DNA of 64,000 nt, taken from assembly GCA_913058245.1 (NCBI GenBank), contig CAJXQJ010000004.1, forward strand, positions 146,678 through 210,677, read 5' to 3'. Under the pieces are notes generated by a model, which did no database searches, was not told the origin of the DNA, and was given only the letters and a program-made list of their open reading frames with translations. This document shows, piece after piece, positions 27,037 through 37,189 of the stretch (within the stretch, counting starts at the first letter, position 1; every line of letters begins with the position of its first letter). A program made the position numbers and the translations under genes. This DNA is from an uncultured Colwellia sp. GTDB taxonomy: Bacteria > Pseudomonadota > Gammaproteobacteria > Enterobacterales > Alteromonadaceae.

Positions 27037-27540
27037 TTAATCTTTACGTTCGAACTCACCATCTAAAGTTTGGCCTTTATGAGGTGATTGAATGCTTTCG
27101 TTAAATGGATTTTCTTGTTGTGACGAAAAATCATTATGTTGCTGGTGTTGACCGTGAAATTGAAAGTGTTGGCTATGGCCACCACTATTTTTCATTTGCG
27201 TTTTTACACTAGCAACAATAGCGTTTCTCACATTAGGGATTAATAAACTTAAACCAAAAAAGTCAGTAACAAAGCCAGGTGTTACTAAAAACACACCAGC
27301 AACGAGCAACATCAAGCCAGTGACAATTTCATCCGACGGCATTTGTCCTTGTGCCATTTTAGTTTGTACAGAATTTAACGTTGATAGCCCTTGTTGGCGA
27401 ACATATTTAGCCCCTAACCAAGCCGTAAAAATTACAATGGCAATTGTTGGCCAAACACCTAACACAGCGCCAACTTGCATTAAAACAGAAATCTCTATAA
27501 TTGGAATAATAATAAAAAGTACAAATAAAAGACGAAACAT
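27037..27540 (-). CDS. fxsA: FxsA family membrane protein
   Basis: 167 residues when started at MFRLLFVLFIII, four codons inside the longest frame and just after GGGAG. Hydrophobic segments at about 3-20, 27-45 and 72-100 with GAVLGVWPTIAIVIFTAWLG and LMLLVAGVFLVTPGFVTD typical of FxsA. The C-terminal 50 residues are polar with a His/Gln-rich patch. FxsA relieves phage T7 exclusion by F plasmids in E. coli; its normal cellular role is unclear. It lies upstream of groES on the same strand, an arrangement seen often in gammaproteobacteria. Confidence 0.9.
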   Translation of the reverse strand: MFRLLFVLFIIIPIIEISVLMQVGAVLGVWPTIAIVIFTAWLGAKYVRQQGLSTLNSVQTKMAQGQMPSDEIVTGLMLLVAGVFLVTPGFVTDFFGLSLLIPNVRNAIVASVKTQMKNSGGHSQHFQFHGQHQQHNDFSSQQENPFNESIQSPHKGQTLDGEFERKD

Positions 27541-27779
27541 AATGGCTCCCAATAATCTTTAATGAAACTAATATGGGGCTTAACGGGTCTTTTTCAACCG
27601 AACAAGCTTTTTTGCTAGTGACTATTTAGCTCGAGGCTACGGTACAAAACACAATGAGATATATTTACTCCTTGAAAAAGAATAGCGTAAACTTACTTAG
27701 TTGAGAAAATACGCGGTATATTATTTGTTCAATTAAATTATATTGCGACAGATTAAGTTTTTATTAAGGCCTTTTGATA

Positions 27780-28091
27780 ATGTATCAAGTAACGTTATGC
27801 ACATGCCCAACAATGGTTATCGCACAAAACATTGCCGAGCAACTAGTTACCGAAAAGCTTGCCGCTTGTGTCAATATTTTACCGAACATTAGCTCGGTAT
27901 ACCGTTGGCAAGGAAATATAGTGAGTGATACGGAAATACAGTTATTCATCAAAAGTAAGATAGAATGTTTTGATTTGCTTAATGATAGAATTAAGCAGTT
28001 GCATCCGTACGACACTCCTGAAGTTATCGCCTTGAACATCCAGCAAGGTGATCACCAATATTTAAACTGGATCAATGAGTCTTTAAAATAA
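27780..28091 (+). CDS. cutA: Divalent-cation tolerance protein CutA
   Basis: 103 residues, trimeric ferredoxin-like fold. LCTCPTMVIAQNIAEQLV, LAACVNILPNISSVYRWQG and HPYDTPEVIAL are diagnostic of CutA. The ATG at 27780 gives the normal family length. Six bases before dsbD, so the two form the common cutA-dsbD operon linked to copper tolerance and disulfide chemistry. Confidence 0.95.
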   Translation: MYQVTLCTCPTMVIAQNIAEQLVTEKLAACVNILPNISSVYRWQGNIVSDTEIQLFIKSKIECFDLLNDRIKQLHPYDTPEVIALNIQQGDHQYLNWINESLK

Positions 28092-28096
28092 CGGTT

Positions 28097-29935
28097 ATGA
28101 AAAAAGTTGTTGCTGTTTTTTGGTTAATACTAACCTGTTTTACATTTGCAAATGCGCCGGTAACCTATGCGCAAGATTCAATTTTTAATACTCCAGCGTC
28201 ATTGTTTAGTAATGATGATGAGTTTTTAAAAGTTGACGAAGCTTTTATTTTTGATTTCCATCAGCAAAAGAATAAACTACAAATTAGCTTTAATATTGCA
28301 GATGACTACTACCTTTATCGTCACCAATTCAAATTTACCACTAAGAATGCCACGATAGTACCTGTAAACTTGCCTGCTGGTGAGCACCATGAAGATGAAT
28401 TTTTTGGTGTTCAACAAATATTTACTGGTCAGCTTGCTTTTACCGTAGATATTCAAGAAGCATTAGACAACGCTAGCATTACAATTCGCTATCAAGGCTG
28501 CGCCAAGAAAGGCTTATGTTACCCACCAACGAAAAAAACGATTGATTTAAGTGAGGTAGTTTTAACAGACAGCGATGCTGCAAATGTACTAAGTGCGCTT
28601 GAAGCATCTAACGAAAATAATAATGCAGCCGTAGAAAGTAATACTGATAATGCCAGTAGCAGTGAGCAACACCAACTAGCAGATATGCTAAAAGGGGACA
28701 ACGTTTGGTTAACCCTAGCGGCCTTTTTTATTGGTGGTTTATTACTGTCTTTCACTCCTTGTGTATTCCCAATGTACCCTATTTTAACGGGCATCATTGT
28801 TGGTCAGGGAGATAAGTTATCAACCAAAAAAGCCTTCACCTTGTCGTTCTTCTATGTTCAAGGTATGGCAGTAACTTATACGTTACTTGGTATTGTCGTT
28901 GCTATCGCGGGCGCTCAATTTCAAGCAATGTTTCAGCACCCGGTTGTACTGATTGCCCTAAGCGTATTGTTTATCTTTTTAGCCTTATCTATGTTTGGTG
29001 TTTTTAATTTAGCCCTACCAAGCAGCTGGCAGAACAAGCTGAATAACGTCAGTAGCAGCCAGAAAGGTGGTTCATATGTAGGTGTGTTAGTTATGGGAGC
29101 TATTTCAGGTTTAGTTGCGTCACCTTGTACGACTGCACCATTAACTGGCGCCTTATTATATATTTCTCAATCGGGTGATATTGCATTAGGTGCGTCGGCT
29201 TTATATGCCTTAAGTTTAGGTATGGGATTACCACTACTAATATTAGGTAGTTCTGGTGGCAAGTTATTACCAAAAGCTGGCAACTGGATGAATGTTATTA
29301 AAAACATTTTCGGTTTGTTATTACTAGCTGTGCCTATTTTCTTGCTAGAGCGCTTCTTACCTATGTTAGCAATCGAAATTATGTGGTCGGTATTAATTTT
29401 AGCGACAGCAGGTTACTTCTACACCGTTAATCAGGAGTCATCAAAAACATTTGGTTTCGGTTTACGTAGCATTTTAATTTTCTTAATTTTCTTTATCGGT
29501 GCTAATAAAGCGTATCAATTAGTATATCCAACAGCCCAAGTTTCTGCGCCACAGCAAAGCCAACAACATGGCTTTGAACACGTTAAAAACCTTAGCGAAA
29601 TGAACCAAGCTATTGCCAAAGCAAATGCCGAAGGAAAAACAGTTATGGTTGATCTGTATGCAGATTGGTGTGTCGCCTGTAAAGAGTTTGAAGAGTACAC
29701 CTTCTTTGAGCCGAACGTACAACAAGCATTGTCAAACTCAGTGCTATTACAGATTGATCTGACAGATACTGGCTCAAAAGACAGCGTAGAGCTAATGTCA
29801 CACTTTGAAGTATTTGGCTTACCATCAATCTTGTTCTTTGATAAAACAGGTCAAGAGCTAGTGCAGCGCCGTGTTACTGGCTTTATGGCAGCTGACGAGT
29901 TCTCTGCACACGTTAATAAAACCTTCGCAAACTAA
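28097..29935 (+). CDS. dsbD: Thiol:disulfide interchange protein DsbD
   Basis: 612 residues. Moves electrons from cytoplasmic thioredoxin across the inner membrane to periplasmic DsbC and partners. A signal peptide is followed by the alpha domain with C135 and C141 (GCAKKGLCYPP), an eight-helix core with C222 (FTPCVFP) and C344 (SPCTTAP), and a C-terminal thioredoxin domain with C525-V-A-C528 (DWCVACK). All six catalytic cysteines are present. Follows cutA by six bases. Confidence 0.97.
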   Translation: MKKVVAVFWLILTCFTFANAPVTYAQDSIFNTPASLFSNDDEFLKVDEAFIFDFHQQKNKLQISFNIADDYYLYRHQFKFTTKNATIVPVNLPAGEHHEDEFFGVQQIFTGQLAFTVDIQEALDNASITIRYQGCAKKGLCYPPTKKTIDLSEVVLTDSDAANVLSALEASNENNNAAVESNTDNASSSEQHQLADMLKGDNVWLTLAAFFIGGLLLSFTPCVFPMYPILTGIIVGQGDKLSTKKAFTLSFFYVQGMAVTYTLLGIVVAIAGAQFQAMFQHPVVLIALSVLFIFLALSMFGVFNLALPSSWQNKLNNVSSSQKGGSYVGVLVMGAISGLVASPCTTAPLTGALLYISQSGDIALGASALYALSLGMGLPLLILGSSGGKLLPKAGNWMNVIKNIFGLLLLAVPIFLLERFLPMLAIEIMWSVLILATAGYFYTVNQESSKTFGFGLRSILIFLIFFIGANKAYQLVYPTAQVSAPQQSQQHGFEHVKNLSEMNQAIAKANAEGKTVMVDLYADWCVACKEFEEYTFFEPNVQQALSNSVLLQIDLTDTGSKDSVELMSHFEVFGLPSILFFDKTGQELVQRRVTGFMAADEFSAHVNKTFAN

Positions 29936-29952
29936 CCTAGTTTACAAAGCAT

Positions 29953-29979
29953 AAAAAAAGCGCCTTAGGCGCTTTTTTT
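29953..29979. terminator. Bidirectional terminator
   Basis: AAAAAAAGCGCC-TTA-GGCGCTTTTTTT serves both the rightward dsbD and the leftward GGDEF-EAL gene. Confidence 0.9.
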
Positions 29980-30025
29980 ATTTAATATATTGCTTATTAG
30001 TATTATAGAGCATAAATAACTGCAG

Positions 30026-32476
30026 CTAACTTGTCGTCAATTCAGAGCTAGCAAACACCTTCCATTTACCATCAATAATTTGTCTGCTAATAAAATTAAA
30101 TAGATCAGTTTCAGGTATTGGCTTAGAAAAGTAATAGCCCTGAATAAGATCACAATCATTGTCTGTTAAGCTACGTAATTGTGCTTTTGTTTCAACGCCC
30201 TCAGCAATTACCGTTAATCCTAAATTTTTCACCATTGCAATTGTTGACATTATAATTTGAAAATCAGCATGATTTTCTAACATGCCAAAGACAAAACTCT
30301 TATCAATTTTAATAACATCTACAGGCATACGTTTTAAATAAGCCAATGAAGAATATCCGGTTCCAAAATCATCAATAGCGAAGCTAAAACCAAGCTTGCG
30401 CACAGCATCCATAGTATCAATTGCTTTATCTATATCTTTTACTAATGTTTGCTCCGTTAACTCAAGCTCGAAGTTTTTAGCAGGTAAGCCAAACTCTTCT
30501 AATAAGTCTTCCAAATACATTAATAAATTAACATCAGCAAACTGAGCTGCAGATAAATTAATGGCAATAATTACATCAGGTAAACCAATATCTTTCATGC
30601 TACTCGAAATTTCAAAGCATCGACGTATTACCCAGTAACCAAGGGCAATCATATGTTCTGAGTTTTCCAAAATAGGAATAAAGTCATCTGGTGATACAAG
30701 CCCCCTTTCAGGGTGCTGCCAACGAAGTAACGCTTCAAAGCCATGTAATTTATTTGTTTTCGCCGCTAATTGTGGCTGTAAGCTTAAGCTAAACTGCCCT
30801 TTGGCAAGTGCTTGTTTTACTTCACTTTCCATCATCACACGTTGGGCGACGCGCTGAAACATTCCTCCCTGATAAACAAAGTATTGATCGCCACCATTCC
30901 CTTTTGCCTCATACATGGCAATATCAGCATGACTAATAAGCTCACTCGCTTGTACCAGTTCACCTTCCGTCATGGCAATACCAATACTGCAAGTAACATA
31001 AAATAAGCTACTATCAATTTTGATTGGCAATTGAAAACTTTTTAGAATGGCATTAGCAATCTTTTCTGCATAATCGATGGATGTATTTTCATTAAGCAAT
31101 ATAAGAAATTCATCACCACCAAAGCGACAAACAATATCTGAACTCGCCACACTTAAGTTTATGCGATTAGCCGCTTCTATTAGCAACTTATCACCTTCAC
31201 CATGACCATGGGTATCATTAACCTTTTTAAAGTCATCTAAATCTAAAAACAGCACAGCAACATCGTCACTTTGACGGCTAGAGTTACTCAAAGCCTTACG
31301 TAATTGATAGTTAAGCATATTTCGATTTGGCAGACCGGTTAACAGGTCGTACATCGCAATATTCTCAAGCTCTTGCGTTTTTTGAGTAACTTCAATATTT
31401 AATTGTTCAAGTTCATAACTTAAATCTTTTGTCGCGTTTACCAAAACATCTATTTCATCAGGAAATACTTTTGATTTGCTAATTTCAACTTTTCGAAACT
31501 GCTCAAATTCTTTTTTGGCTAACAAAGGTAAAATATCAGACAGTACCAATAACCTTTTAGTAAAAGGCCCTGCAACAAAGTGGACTAAAAAGGCAATAAC
31601 AACAAGAATCGCGATAGCAGAAAATACAAACTGAAGTCGATAAGCTTGATATTTTTCAGTAAAAGGACTGACATCATCAACCTGTGCCATGTAAAAATTC
31701 TGCGTCTTTGATGCTGCCAAAGATAGCAAATTTATCAAATAGCTTTTATCTTGATATTCTATTTGCAGACCTTCATTCTTAACACTTAGTAACGAAGTTT
31801 GAGATTTTTCCCCCATAAACAATCCATTCATTAATCTAGGGGCGGACGATGTTATTAACTGAGCATCAGCCAGTTTAGTTTGATCCGATTTATTAAAAGT
31901 AACAATCGCTACTTGATTTTCTAGCGCTTGATTAATAGCAAAAATAACATCAACAAATGACACCGCCATAGTGACAATAGCCATATCACCTTTTGCATTC
32001 AAAATTGGCGTAGAAATCAATTGCACGCATGATTGTATACAGCTTAGTTGATAATCTGGTGCACTAGTTTTCCTCACTCGCTCAAGGCTTGCTAAAACAT
32101 CAGAAGACATCGACGACGACTTAAATATCGGTTGTAAGGACTCTGTTACCAGCCATAAAGATTCAACATTTTGGTTAATCTGTAAAGCATCAAATTGCTG
32201 TTCTAGAGCATTTGCTACTTGATAAAAGTCGACCTGTTCTTTTAAGCCAATAATATCAGTAAAAGATTCAAGCCAACTACCAACCTGCTCTCGAACAATA
32301 CGACTTTGCAAATCAAATTGTGCCTGGCCTTGCCGTAACTTGTTTTCTTGGTATTGCTCAAACTCCTGATCAAGTCGTGAAATAGATAACATCGAAATTG
32401 CAAGGCTCAGCAACATCAATGCGCTAACAACAAGAATGAAGAACTTAATTGATACACTAACGAAACGAAATTTCAT
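30026..32476 (-). CDS. GGDEF-EAL cyclic-di-GMP enzyme, membrane bound
   Basis: 816 residues from MKFRFVSVSIKFF. A helix at about 8-30, a periplasmic sensor region to about 270, a second helix (FSAIAILVVIAFLVHFVAG), a coiled-coil/HAMP-like stretch, then GGDEF (intact RFGGDEF near 460) and EAL (GFEALLRWQHP, DDFGTGYSSLAYL, VIKIDKSFV). Both active-site sets look complete, so it may make and degrade c-di-GMP. The start is two bases after the stop of the porin gene; third gene of an operon with a phosphate-binding-like protein and a porin, which probably feed it an extracellular cue. Confidence 0.92.
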   Translation of the reverse strand: MKFRFVSVSIKFFILVVSALMLLSLAISMLSISRLDQEFEQYQENKLRQGQAQFDLQSRIVREQVGSWLESFTDIIGLKEQVDFYQVANALEQQFDALQINQNVESLWLVTESLQPIFKSSSMSSDVLASLERVRKTSAPDYQLSCIQSCVQLISTPILNAKGDMAIVTMAVSFVDVIFAINQALENQVAIVTFNKSDQTKLADAQLITSSAPRLMNGLFMGEKSQTSLLSVKNEGLQIEYQDKSYLINLLSLAASKTQNFYMAQVDDVSPFTEKYQAYRLQFVFSAIAILVVIAFLVHFVAGPFTKRLLVLSDILPLLAKKEFEQFRKVEISKSKVFPDEIDVLVNATKDLSYELEQLNIEVTQKTQELENIAMYDLLTGLPNRNMLNYQLRKALSNSSRQSDDVAVLFLDLDDFKKVNDTHGHGEGDKLLIEAANRINLSVASSDIVCRFGGDEFLILLNENTSIDYAEKIANAILKSFQLPIKIDSSLFYVTCSIGIAMTEGELVQASELISHADIAMYEAKGNGGDQYFVYQGGMFQRVAQRVMMESEVKQALAKGQFSLSLQPQLAAKTNKLHGFEALLRWQHPERGLVSPDDFIPILENSEHMIALGYWVIRRCFEISSSMKDIGLPDVIIAINLSAAQFADVNLLMYLEDLLEEFGLPAKNFELELTEQTLVKDIDKAIDTMDAVRKLGFSFAIDDFGTGYSSLAYLKRMPVDVIKIDKSFVFGMLENHADFQIIMSTIAMVKNLGLTVIAEGVETKAQLRSLTDNDCDLIQGYYFSKPIPETDLFNFISRQIIDGKWKVFASSELTTS

Positions 32477-32478
32477 AG

Positions 32479-33687
32479 TTAGAACCAATACATAAATTGA
32501 ATAGCCCAAACTTGCCAATTCTTACTGTCATTGGCGATTGGATCAGGCTGTACAACCGGAGAAAGCCTTGCTCCACCTTGCATCCAATGATATTCAGCAT
32601 TAATTCTAAAGTTACTGGCAACATCATATGTTAGACCAATCATAGTATCATTATGATAACCGAAATATGCCGGCACCAAGCCACCACTGTTTCGCGCTAA
32701 TTGACTGCCATTTTTATCGTCCTTGTTACTATAAAAACGTTCAGTTCGAAGCATTACAGAAAGTTCTTTCTGTAACTGATAACTTGCTTGGGCATAATAG
32801 CCTTGCCCGATAGTGTCACGATGAAATCCTGGAAAATAGAAACCATCGGTCACAAGACGCTCTTGCACTAGCTCAGCACTAAACTGCCAAAACTCACCTT
32901 CATAAAGAGCACTAGCAGTATAAAACTGAAGCGTAAAGTCGCTATCAAAGAAATTATCTATTTCTGCCTGTTGATAACCAAACGACGCATCATTTACCGA
33001 AACACCAAAACGCCATTGTGAATATGGCGGACGCCAATAAACACTTACCTGAGTATCTAAGTCATGCTCAACTTTGCCAAATGCAAACTCGCCTACAACT
33101 ACGTCAGCTTGTTCATCTGAAAAAGAGCTCTTGCCTCGACTAAAATTAAAATCAAATTCGCCTAGCTCATCATCGTTGTAGGTGAATTTGGCAGCTGCGC
33201 CATCACCTCCAACCCCCAAGTCTCGCAAACCATCAAAATAAGTTACTTGTGGAATAATAATTGACGGGCGAGCGAATGGAACATCGCGAACACTTGAATA
33301 TAGCCAATGGATATTTTTCACTCTGCCAAAATAGAAACTCGCTTGCCATGCTTCATTGTGAAAGGCATCCCATTCTAATAATAGGTAATCCAATCGAGGC
33401 CCAGGGTGATAACGATTGCCACCATTAAGATAAACGGCTTGACCTGCCACTCTAAAATCATCATTAATCTGATAGGAGGCATTTAAGCCTATTTCAGTAA
33501 GTTCAAAAGAAATACTTTCATCATCATTAATATAATTACTACCATCAGCATCGATAACACCTTGAGCAACGAAGCCATGTACCTGCAATGACTCATTATT
33601 GATCTCAGCAGCATTGGCTGCTATTGCAACGCTTACACTTAATATTGTGCCTATTGAATAAGACCACACTTTAGTCGGTCTAATCAT
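32479..33687 (-). CDS. Outer-membrane porin-like protein
   Basis: About 402 residues from MIRPTKVWSYSIGTIL, with a signal peptide cleaved near ANA|AEI. The mature protein is full of alternating amphipathic strands with aromatic girdles (FYFGRVKNIHWLYSS, YWRPPYSQWRFGVS, YYAQASYQL) and ends in Trp-Phe, as porins do. This start overlaps the previous gene by eight bases (ATGATTAG) and gives a proper signal peptide, unlike longer in-frame starts. Substrate unknown. Confidence 0.8.
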   Translation of the reverse strand: MIRPTKVWSYSIGTILSVSVAIAANAAEINNESLQVHGFVAQGVIDADGSNYINDDESISFELTEIGLNASYQINDDFRVAGQAVYLNGGNRYHPGPRLDYLLLEWDAFHNEAWQASFYFGRVKNIHWLYSSVRDVPFARPSIIIPQVTYFDGLRDLGVGGDGAAAKFTYNDDELGEFDFNFSRGKSSFSDEQADVVVGEFAFGKVEHDLDTQVSVYWRPPYSQWRFGVSVNDASFGYQQAEIDNFFDSDFTLQFYTASALYEGEFWQFSAELVQERLVTDGFYFPGFHRDTIGQGYYAQASYQLQKELSVMLRTERFYSNKDDKNGSQLARNSGGLVPAYFGYHNDTMIGLTYDVASNFRINAEYHWMQGGARLSPVVQPDPIANDSKNWQVWAIQFMYWF

Positions 33688-34132
33688 CAATTTTAATGAT
33701 GTTAACATCGCTGACCTCCAATACATTTTCCACATAACCAATAGCACCTTTTGTCGATTTTACAGCTTCGACTAGCTCACTTTCGTTAGCAACTTCAATG
33801 GGAGCAACACCATAGCCCGAGAATGTTAATTTATGCCAAATACGATCCAACTGGTAAGGAAAAAGTCGTAACTGCTCCTTACAAAACTTTTGATGGATGA
33901 TGTTCTTACTCGACAAAACGTAAACCACTATTGGTGTACCATTTTGCCAATGTACTTGGCGCATTGAATATATTCGACGTAGCTGTGTCGTCGACAACGA
34001 GACAGTTTCGGCCGTAATATTTGAAATAATATTTATCGCTTGTACTTGGGGGGAGGTGAGCAAGACAATAAAAGCAATTTGAATAAATATAGCTTTAATA
34101 ATTTCATCCTTGTTTTTAACAGAGAACGACAT
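33680..34132 (-). CDS. Phosphate-binding-like periplasmic protein
   Basis: About 150 residues with a hydrophobic signal segment (IFIQIAFIVLLTSPQVQA). The mature part resembles one lobe of a PstS-like binding protein: LRRIYSMRQVHWQNGTPIVV, HQKFCKEQLRLFPYQL, W.KLTFSGYG and KSTKGAIGYVE. Too short for a full transport protein, so it probably acts as a sensor or porin partner. First gene of the operon with the porin and GGDEF-EAL protein. An in-frame start at 34156 is also possible. Confidence 0.75.
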   Translation of the reverse strand: MSFSVKNKDEIIKAIFIQIAFIVLLTSPQVQAINIISNITAETVSLSTTQLRRIYSMRQVHWQNGTPIVVYVLSSKNIIHQKFCKEQLRLFPYQLDRIWHKLTFSGYGVAPIEVANESELVEAVKSTKGAIGYVENVLEVSDVNIIKIDD

Positions 34133-34423
34133 GACTACATTTAACCTGAGATACAAGTTCCATGCACTAAGGCTAAATCAATGAATTAATTAAAATTCCT
34201 ACTTTATTTAGTTTAGTAAACTTATTCTAACTTACAATACATTATCTCCTTAAAAACCTCGCTTAAGTGATTAGACCAGTATTTTGCTGCTATATTCTGC
34301 GAAAACACTATAATAATCGTCAAACAGTATGAACATTTCGTTTTTTTGAAATTAATTACAATCTTATCTATAAATATGACATGATAGCAACATCAATCAA
34401 CGTTAAAGGTGTTTTTACCGAAA

Positions 34424-34879
34424 ATGACTACAAAGTTTAACATTTTAGTTCTAAACGGCCCTAACTTGAATATGTTAGGTAAACGTGAACCGACAATTTA
34501 TGGCTCACTGTCATTAGCTGAGATTATGGCAAATTTACAGAACCTTGCCAACGAAGAAAATATTGTACTAAGTCATATTCAGTCTAATGCTGAACATGTG
34601 CTAATAAATGAGATTCACAATAGTTTTGAACAAGTAGACTTTATTATTATTAACCCTGCTGCTTTTACACACACCAGTGTCGCACTACGAGATGCATTAT
34701 TATCGGTTAATATTCCTTTTATCGAAGTTCACTTATCAAACGTTCACGCCCGTGAAACATTTAGACAACATTCATATTTATCTGATATCGCCATAGGTGT
34801 TATCAGCGGTTTAGGAGCCAAAGGTTACGAATATGCATTAAACGCAGCTGTTTCGCATCTTAAAACACGAAAAAATTAA
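34424..34879 (+). CDS. aroQ: 3-dehydroquinate dehydratase, type II
   Basis: 151 residues. Shikimate pathway enzyme that removes water from 3-dehydroquinate. [17 protein letters not shown] at the start, [13 protein letters not shown] with the catalytic His region, [18 protein letters not shown], and [11 protein letters not shown] with [16 protein letters not shown] give a full type II dodecamer enzyme. ATG at 34424 chosen over a GTG five codons earlier that overlaps the ribosome site. Stands before accBC, as in many gammaproteobacteria. Confidence 0.96.
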   Translation: MTTKFNILVLNGPNLNMLGKREPTIYGSLSLAEIMANLQNLANEENIVLSHIQSNAEHVLINEIHNSFEQVDFIIINPAAFTHTSVALRDALLSVNIPFIEVHLSNVHARETFRQHSYLSDIAIGVISGLGAKGYEYALNAAVSHLKTRKN

Positions 34880-34882
34880 GCA

Positions 34883-34907
34883 ACTAAAGTTCATTATGTA
34901 CTTTAGT
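34883..34907 (+). other. Hairpin between aroQ and accB
   Basis: ACTAAAGT, nine bases, ACTTTAGT. No T-run; may be a weak terminator or attenuator ahead of accBC. Confidence 0.4.
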
Positions 34908-34948
34908 CATTTAACACATAAATTTAATAATTATTAAAAGGTATTCAA

Positions 34949-35398
34949 ATGGATATTCGCAAAATTAAGAAGTTAATTGAATTAGTAGAAGAATCAGGTA
35001 TCAACGAATTAGAAATTTCAGAAGGTGAAGAGTCTGTAAGAATTAGCCGCGGTGGTTCTGTTGTACAAGCTGCTCCTATGATGCAAGCGGCACCAGTTGC
35101 AGCTCCTGTTGCTGTCGTAGCATCTGCCGCTCCTGCCGCTGAAGCAGCAGTTCCGGCATTAACAGGCCACATTGTACGTTCACCTATGGTTGGTACTTTT
35201 TATTCTTCAGCTTCACCAGACGCACCAGCGTTCGTTGAAGTAGGTCAGCACGTTAATGCTGGTGATACATTATGTATCCTTGAAGCAATGAAAATGATGA
35301 ACCAAATTGAAGCAGACAAGTCTGGCGTTATTAAAGAAATTTTAGCAAATAACGAAGACGCTATTGAATTCGACCAACCGCTATTCATCATTGAATAA
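34949..35398 (+). CDS. accB: Biotin carboxyl carrier protein of acetyl-CoA carboxylase
   Basis: 149 residues. Carries biotin between the carboxylase and transferase halves of acetyl-CoA carboxylase, the first step of fatty acid synthesis. N-terminal helical domain, Ala/Pro/Val-rich linker at about 45-75, biotinyl domain with [12 protein letters not shown]; the biotinylated Lys is K115. Followed 22 bases later by accC. Confidence 0.97.
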   Translation: MDIRKIKKLIELVEESGINELEISEGEESVRISRGGSVVQAAPMMQAAPVAAPVAVVASAAPAAEAAVPALTGHIVRSPMVGTFYSSASPDAPAFVEVGQHVNAGDTLCILEAMKMMNQIEADKSGVIKEILANNEDAIEFDQPLFIIE

Positions 35399-35420
35399 GC
35401 CCAACAATAAGGGTCATTCC

Positions 35421-36767
35421 ATGTTAGATAAAGTTGTTATCGCCAACCGAGGCGAAATTGCACTAAGAATATTACGTGCATGTAAAGAACTTGGTATTAA
35501 AACAGTTGCTGTGCATTCAACGGCTGATAGAAACTTAAAGCACGTATTATTAGCCGACGAAACTATTTGTATCGGTGAAGCGTCTGCGTTAAAAAGTTAC
35601 TTAAATATCCCAACAATTATTACTGCTGCAGAGGTTACTAATGCGGTTGCAATTCATCCGGGTTACGGGTTTTTAGCTGAGAACGCTGATTTTGCAGAGC
35701 AAGTTGAACAGTCTGGTTTTGCTTTCATCGGCCCTAAAGCGGAAAGTATTCGTTTAATGGGTGATAAAGTTTCAGCTATTAAAGCCATGAAGTCTGCTGG
35801 TGTTCCTTGTGTTCCTGGCTCTGATGGTCCACTAACCGACGACGAAGCAACAAATATTGCTCATGGTAAGCGTATTGGCTACCCGGTAATTATTAAAGCT
35901 TCTGGCGGCGGCGGCGGTCGTGGTATGCGAGTTGTTCGCAGCGAAGAAGAATTAATTGAATCTATCGCTCTGACTAAAAATGAAGCACGTGTAACTTTCA
36001 ATAACGATATGGTTTACATGGAAAAATTCCTTGAAAATCCACGTCATGTTGAGATTCAAATTATGGCTGATGGTCAAGGTGGTGCAATTCATTTAGGTGA
36101 GCGTGATTGTTCAATGCAACGCCGTCACCAAAAAGTTGTTGAAGAAGCTCCAGCACCAGGCATTACTCCAGAGATGCGCGCCAAAATTGGTGAGCGTTGT
36201 TGTAACGCTTGTATCGAAATTGGCTACCGTGGCGCGGGCACTTTCGAATTCTTATATGAGAATGGTGAGTTCTACTTTATCGAAATGAATACTCGTATTC
36301 AGGTAGAGCATCCCGTTACGGAAATGATCACCGGTGTTGATTTAATTAAAGAGCAACTTCGCGTTGCTGCCGGTCAACCACTATCTTACACTCAAGAAGA
36401 TATTAAGATTGCTGGTCATTCAATAGAGTGTCGTATCAATGCTGAAGATCCACGTACTTTTATCCCTTCACCGGGTAAAATTACTCGCTTTCACCCACCA
36501 GGTGGCATGGGCGTACGTTGGGATTCTCATATCTATGCTGATTACTCGGTACCACCACATTATGATTCTATGATTGGTAAGTTAATCACTTACGGTGATA
36601 ACCGTGACGTGGCCATTGCTCGTATGCGTAATGCCTTAAATGAATTAGTGATTGACGGTATTAAAACTAACATTGCTTTGCATCAAGATATTTTAAACGA
36701 TCAAGGCTTTGTTAACGGTGGCGCAAATATTCATTATCTAGAAAAGAAGCTTGCTGAAGTTGAATAA
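35421..36767 (+). CDS. accC: Biotin carboxylase subunit of acetyl-CoA carboxylase
   Basis: 448 residues from [23 protein letters not shown]-grasp enzyme that carboxylates biotin on AccB. Contains [14 protein letters not shown] (ATP loop), [45 protein letters not shown] (metal and catalytic residues in family positions), and a normal C-terminal domain. A longer in-frame start would overlap accB and add a non-homologous leader. Confidence 0.97.
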   Translation: MLDKVVIANRGEIALRILRACKELGIKTVAVHSTADRNLKHVLLADETICIGEASALKSYLNIPTIITAAEVTNAVAIHPGYGFLAENADFAEQVEQSGFAFIGPKAESIRLMGDKVSAIKAMKSAGVPCVPGSDGPLTDDEATNIAHGKRIGYPVIIKASGGGGGRGMRVVRSEEELIESIALTKNEARVTFNNDMVYMEKFLENPRHVEIQIMADGQGGAIHLGERDCSMQRRHQKVVEEAPAPGITPEMRAKIGERCCNACIEIGYRGAGTFEFLYENGEFYFIEMNTRIQVEHPVTEMITGVDLIKEQLRVAAGQPLSYTQEDIKIAGHSIECRINAEDPRTFIPSPGKITRFHPPGGMGVRWDSHIYADYSVPPHYDSMIGKLITYGDNRDVAIARMRNALNELVIDGIKTNIALHQDILNDQGFVNGGANIHYLEKKLAEVE

Positions 36768-36791
36768 ACGTTCAGGTATTAGCTAAATAAT

Positions 36792-36819
36792 AAAAAGCTC
36801 TGCATGCAGAGCTTTTTTT
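36792..36819 (+). terminator. accBC terminator
   Basis: AAAAAGCTCTGCATGCAGAGCTTTTTTT, a perfect self-complementary stem with T-run, 25 bases after accC. Confidence 0.9.
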
Positions 36820-36963
36820 ATGTCACGGATAACTGTAATAAGCATTCACATAGATGTGAAAGAGCTGTTATGCCAGGGATTATCTAAGCTAAACCGTTAT
36901 GACAGATATCATGCTATCATGGCTAATAACAACATATGACTTTTAACGAATTAGACTTAAAAA

Positions 36964-37131
36964 ATGACTGAGCTATTAGAAAAACCCCTACCACCTGCCG
37001 ATGATGATTGTTGTGGTGGCGGTGCATGTAACCCTTGTGTATGGGATCACTACTATGCAGAACGAAAAAAGTGGCGCCTACAACAAGTGGAATTAAAAGC
37101 TAAACAAGAACAAGAAAAAGCTAACAATTAA
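36964..37131 (+). CDS. Small oxidoreductase-like-domain protein
   Basis: 55 residues: an acidic start, then DDCCGGGACNPCVWDHYY with four cysteines and a basic helical tail. This Cys-rich pattern matches the short oxidoreductase-like (PF09791) proteins, thought to bind metal or take part in redox chemistry. Biochemical role unknown. No strong ribosome site is visible. Confidence 0.7.
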   Translation: MTELLEKPLPPADDDCCGGGACNPCVWDHYYAERKKWRLQQVELKAKQEQEKANN

Positions 37132-37189
37132 CGCTTTTTCTTTAAGTGGATTACGAGTGAATTATTCCGCTGATAGTCCACAACTTTTA

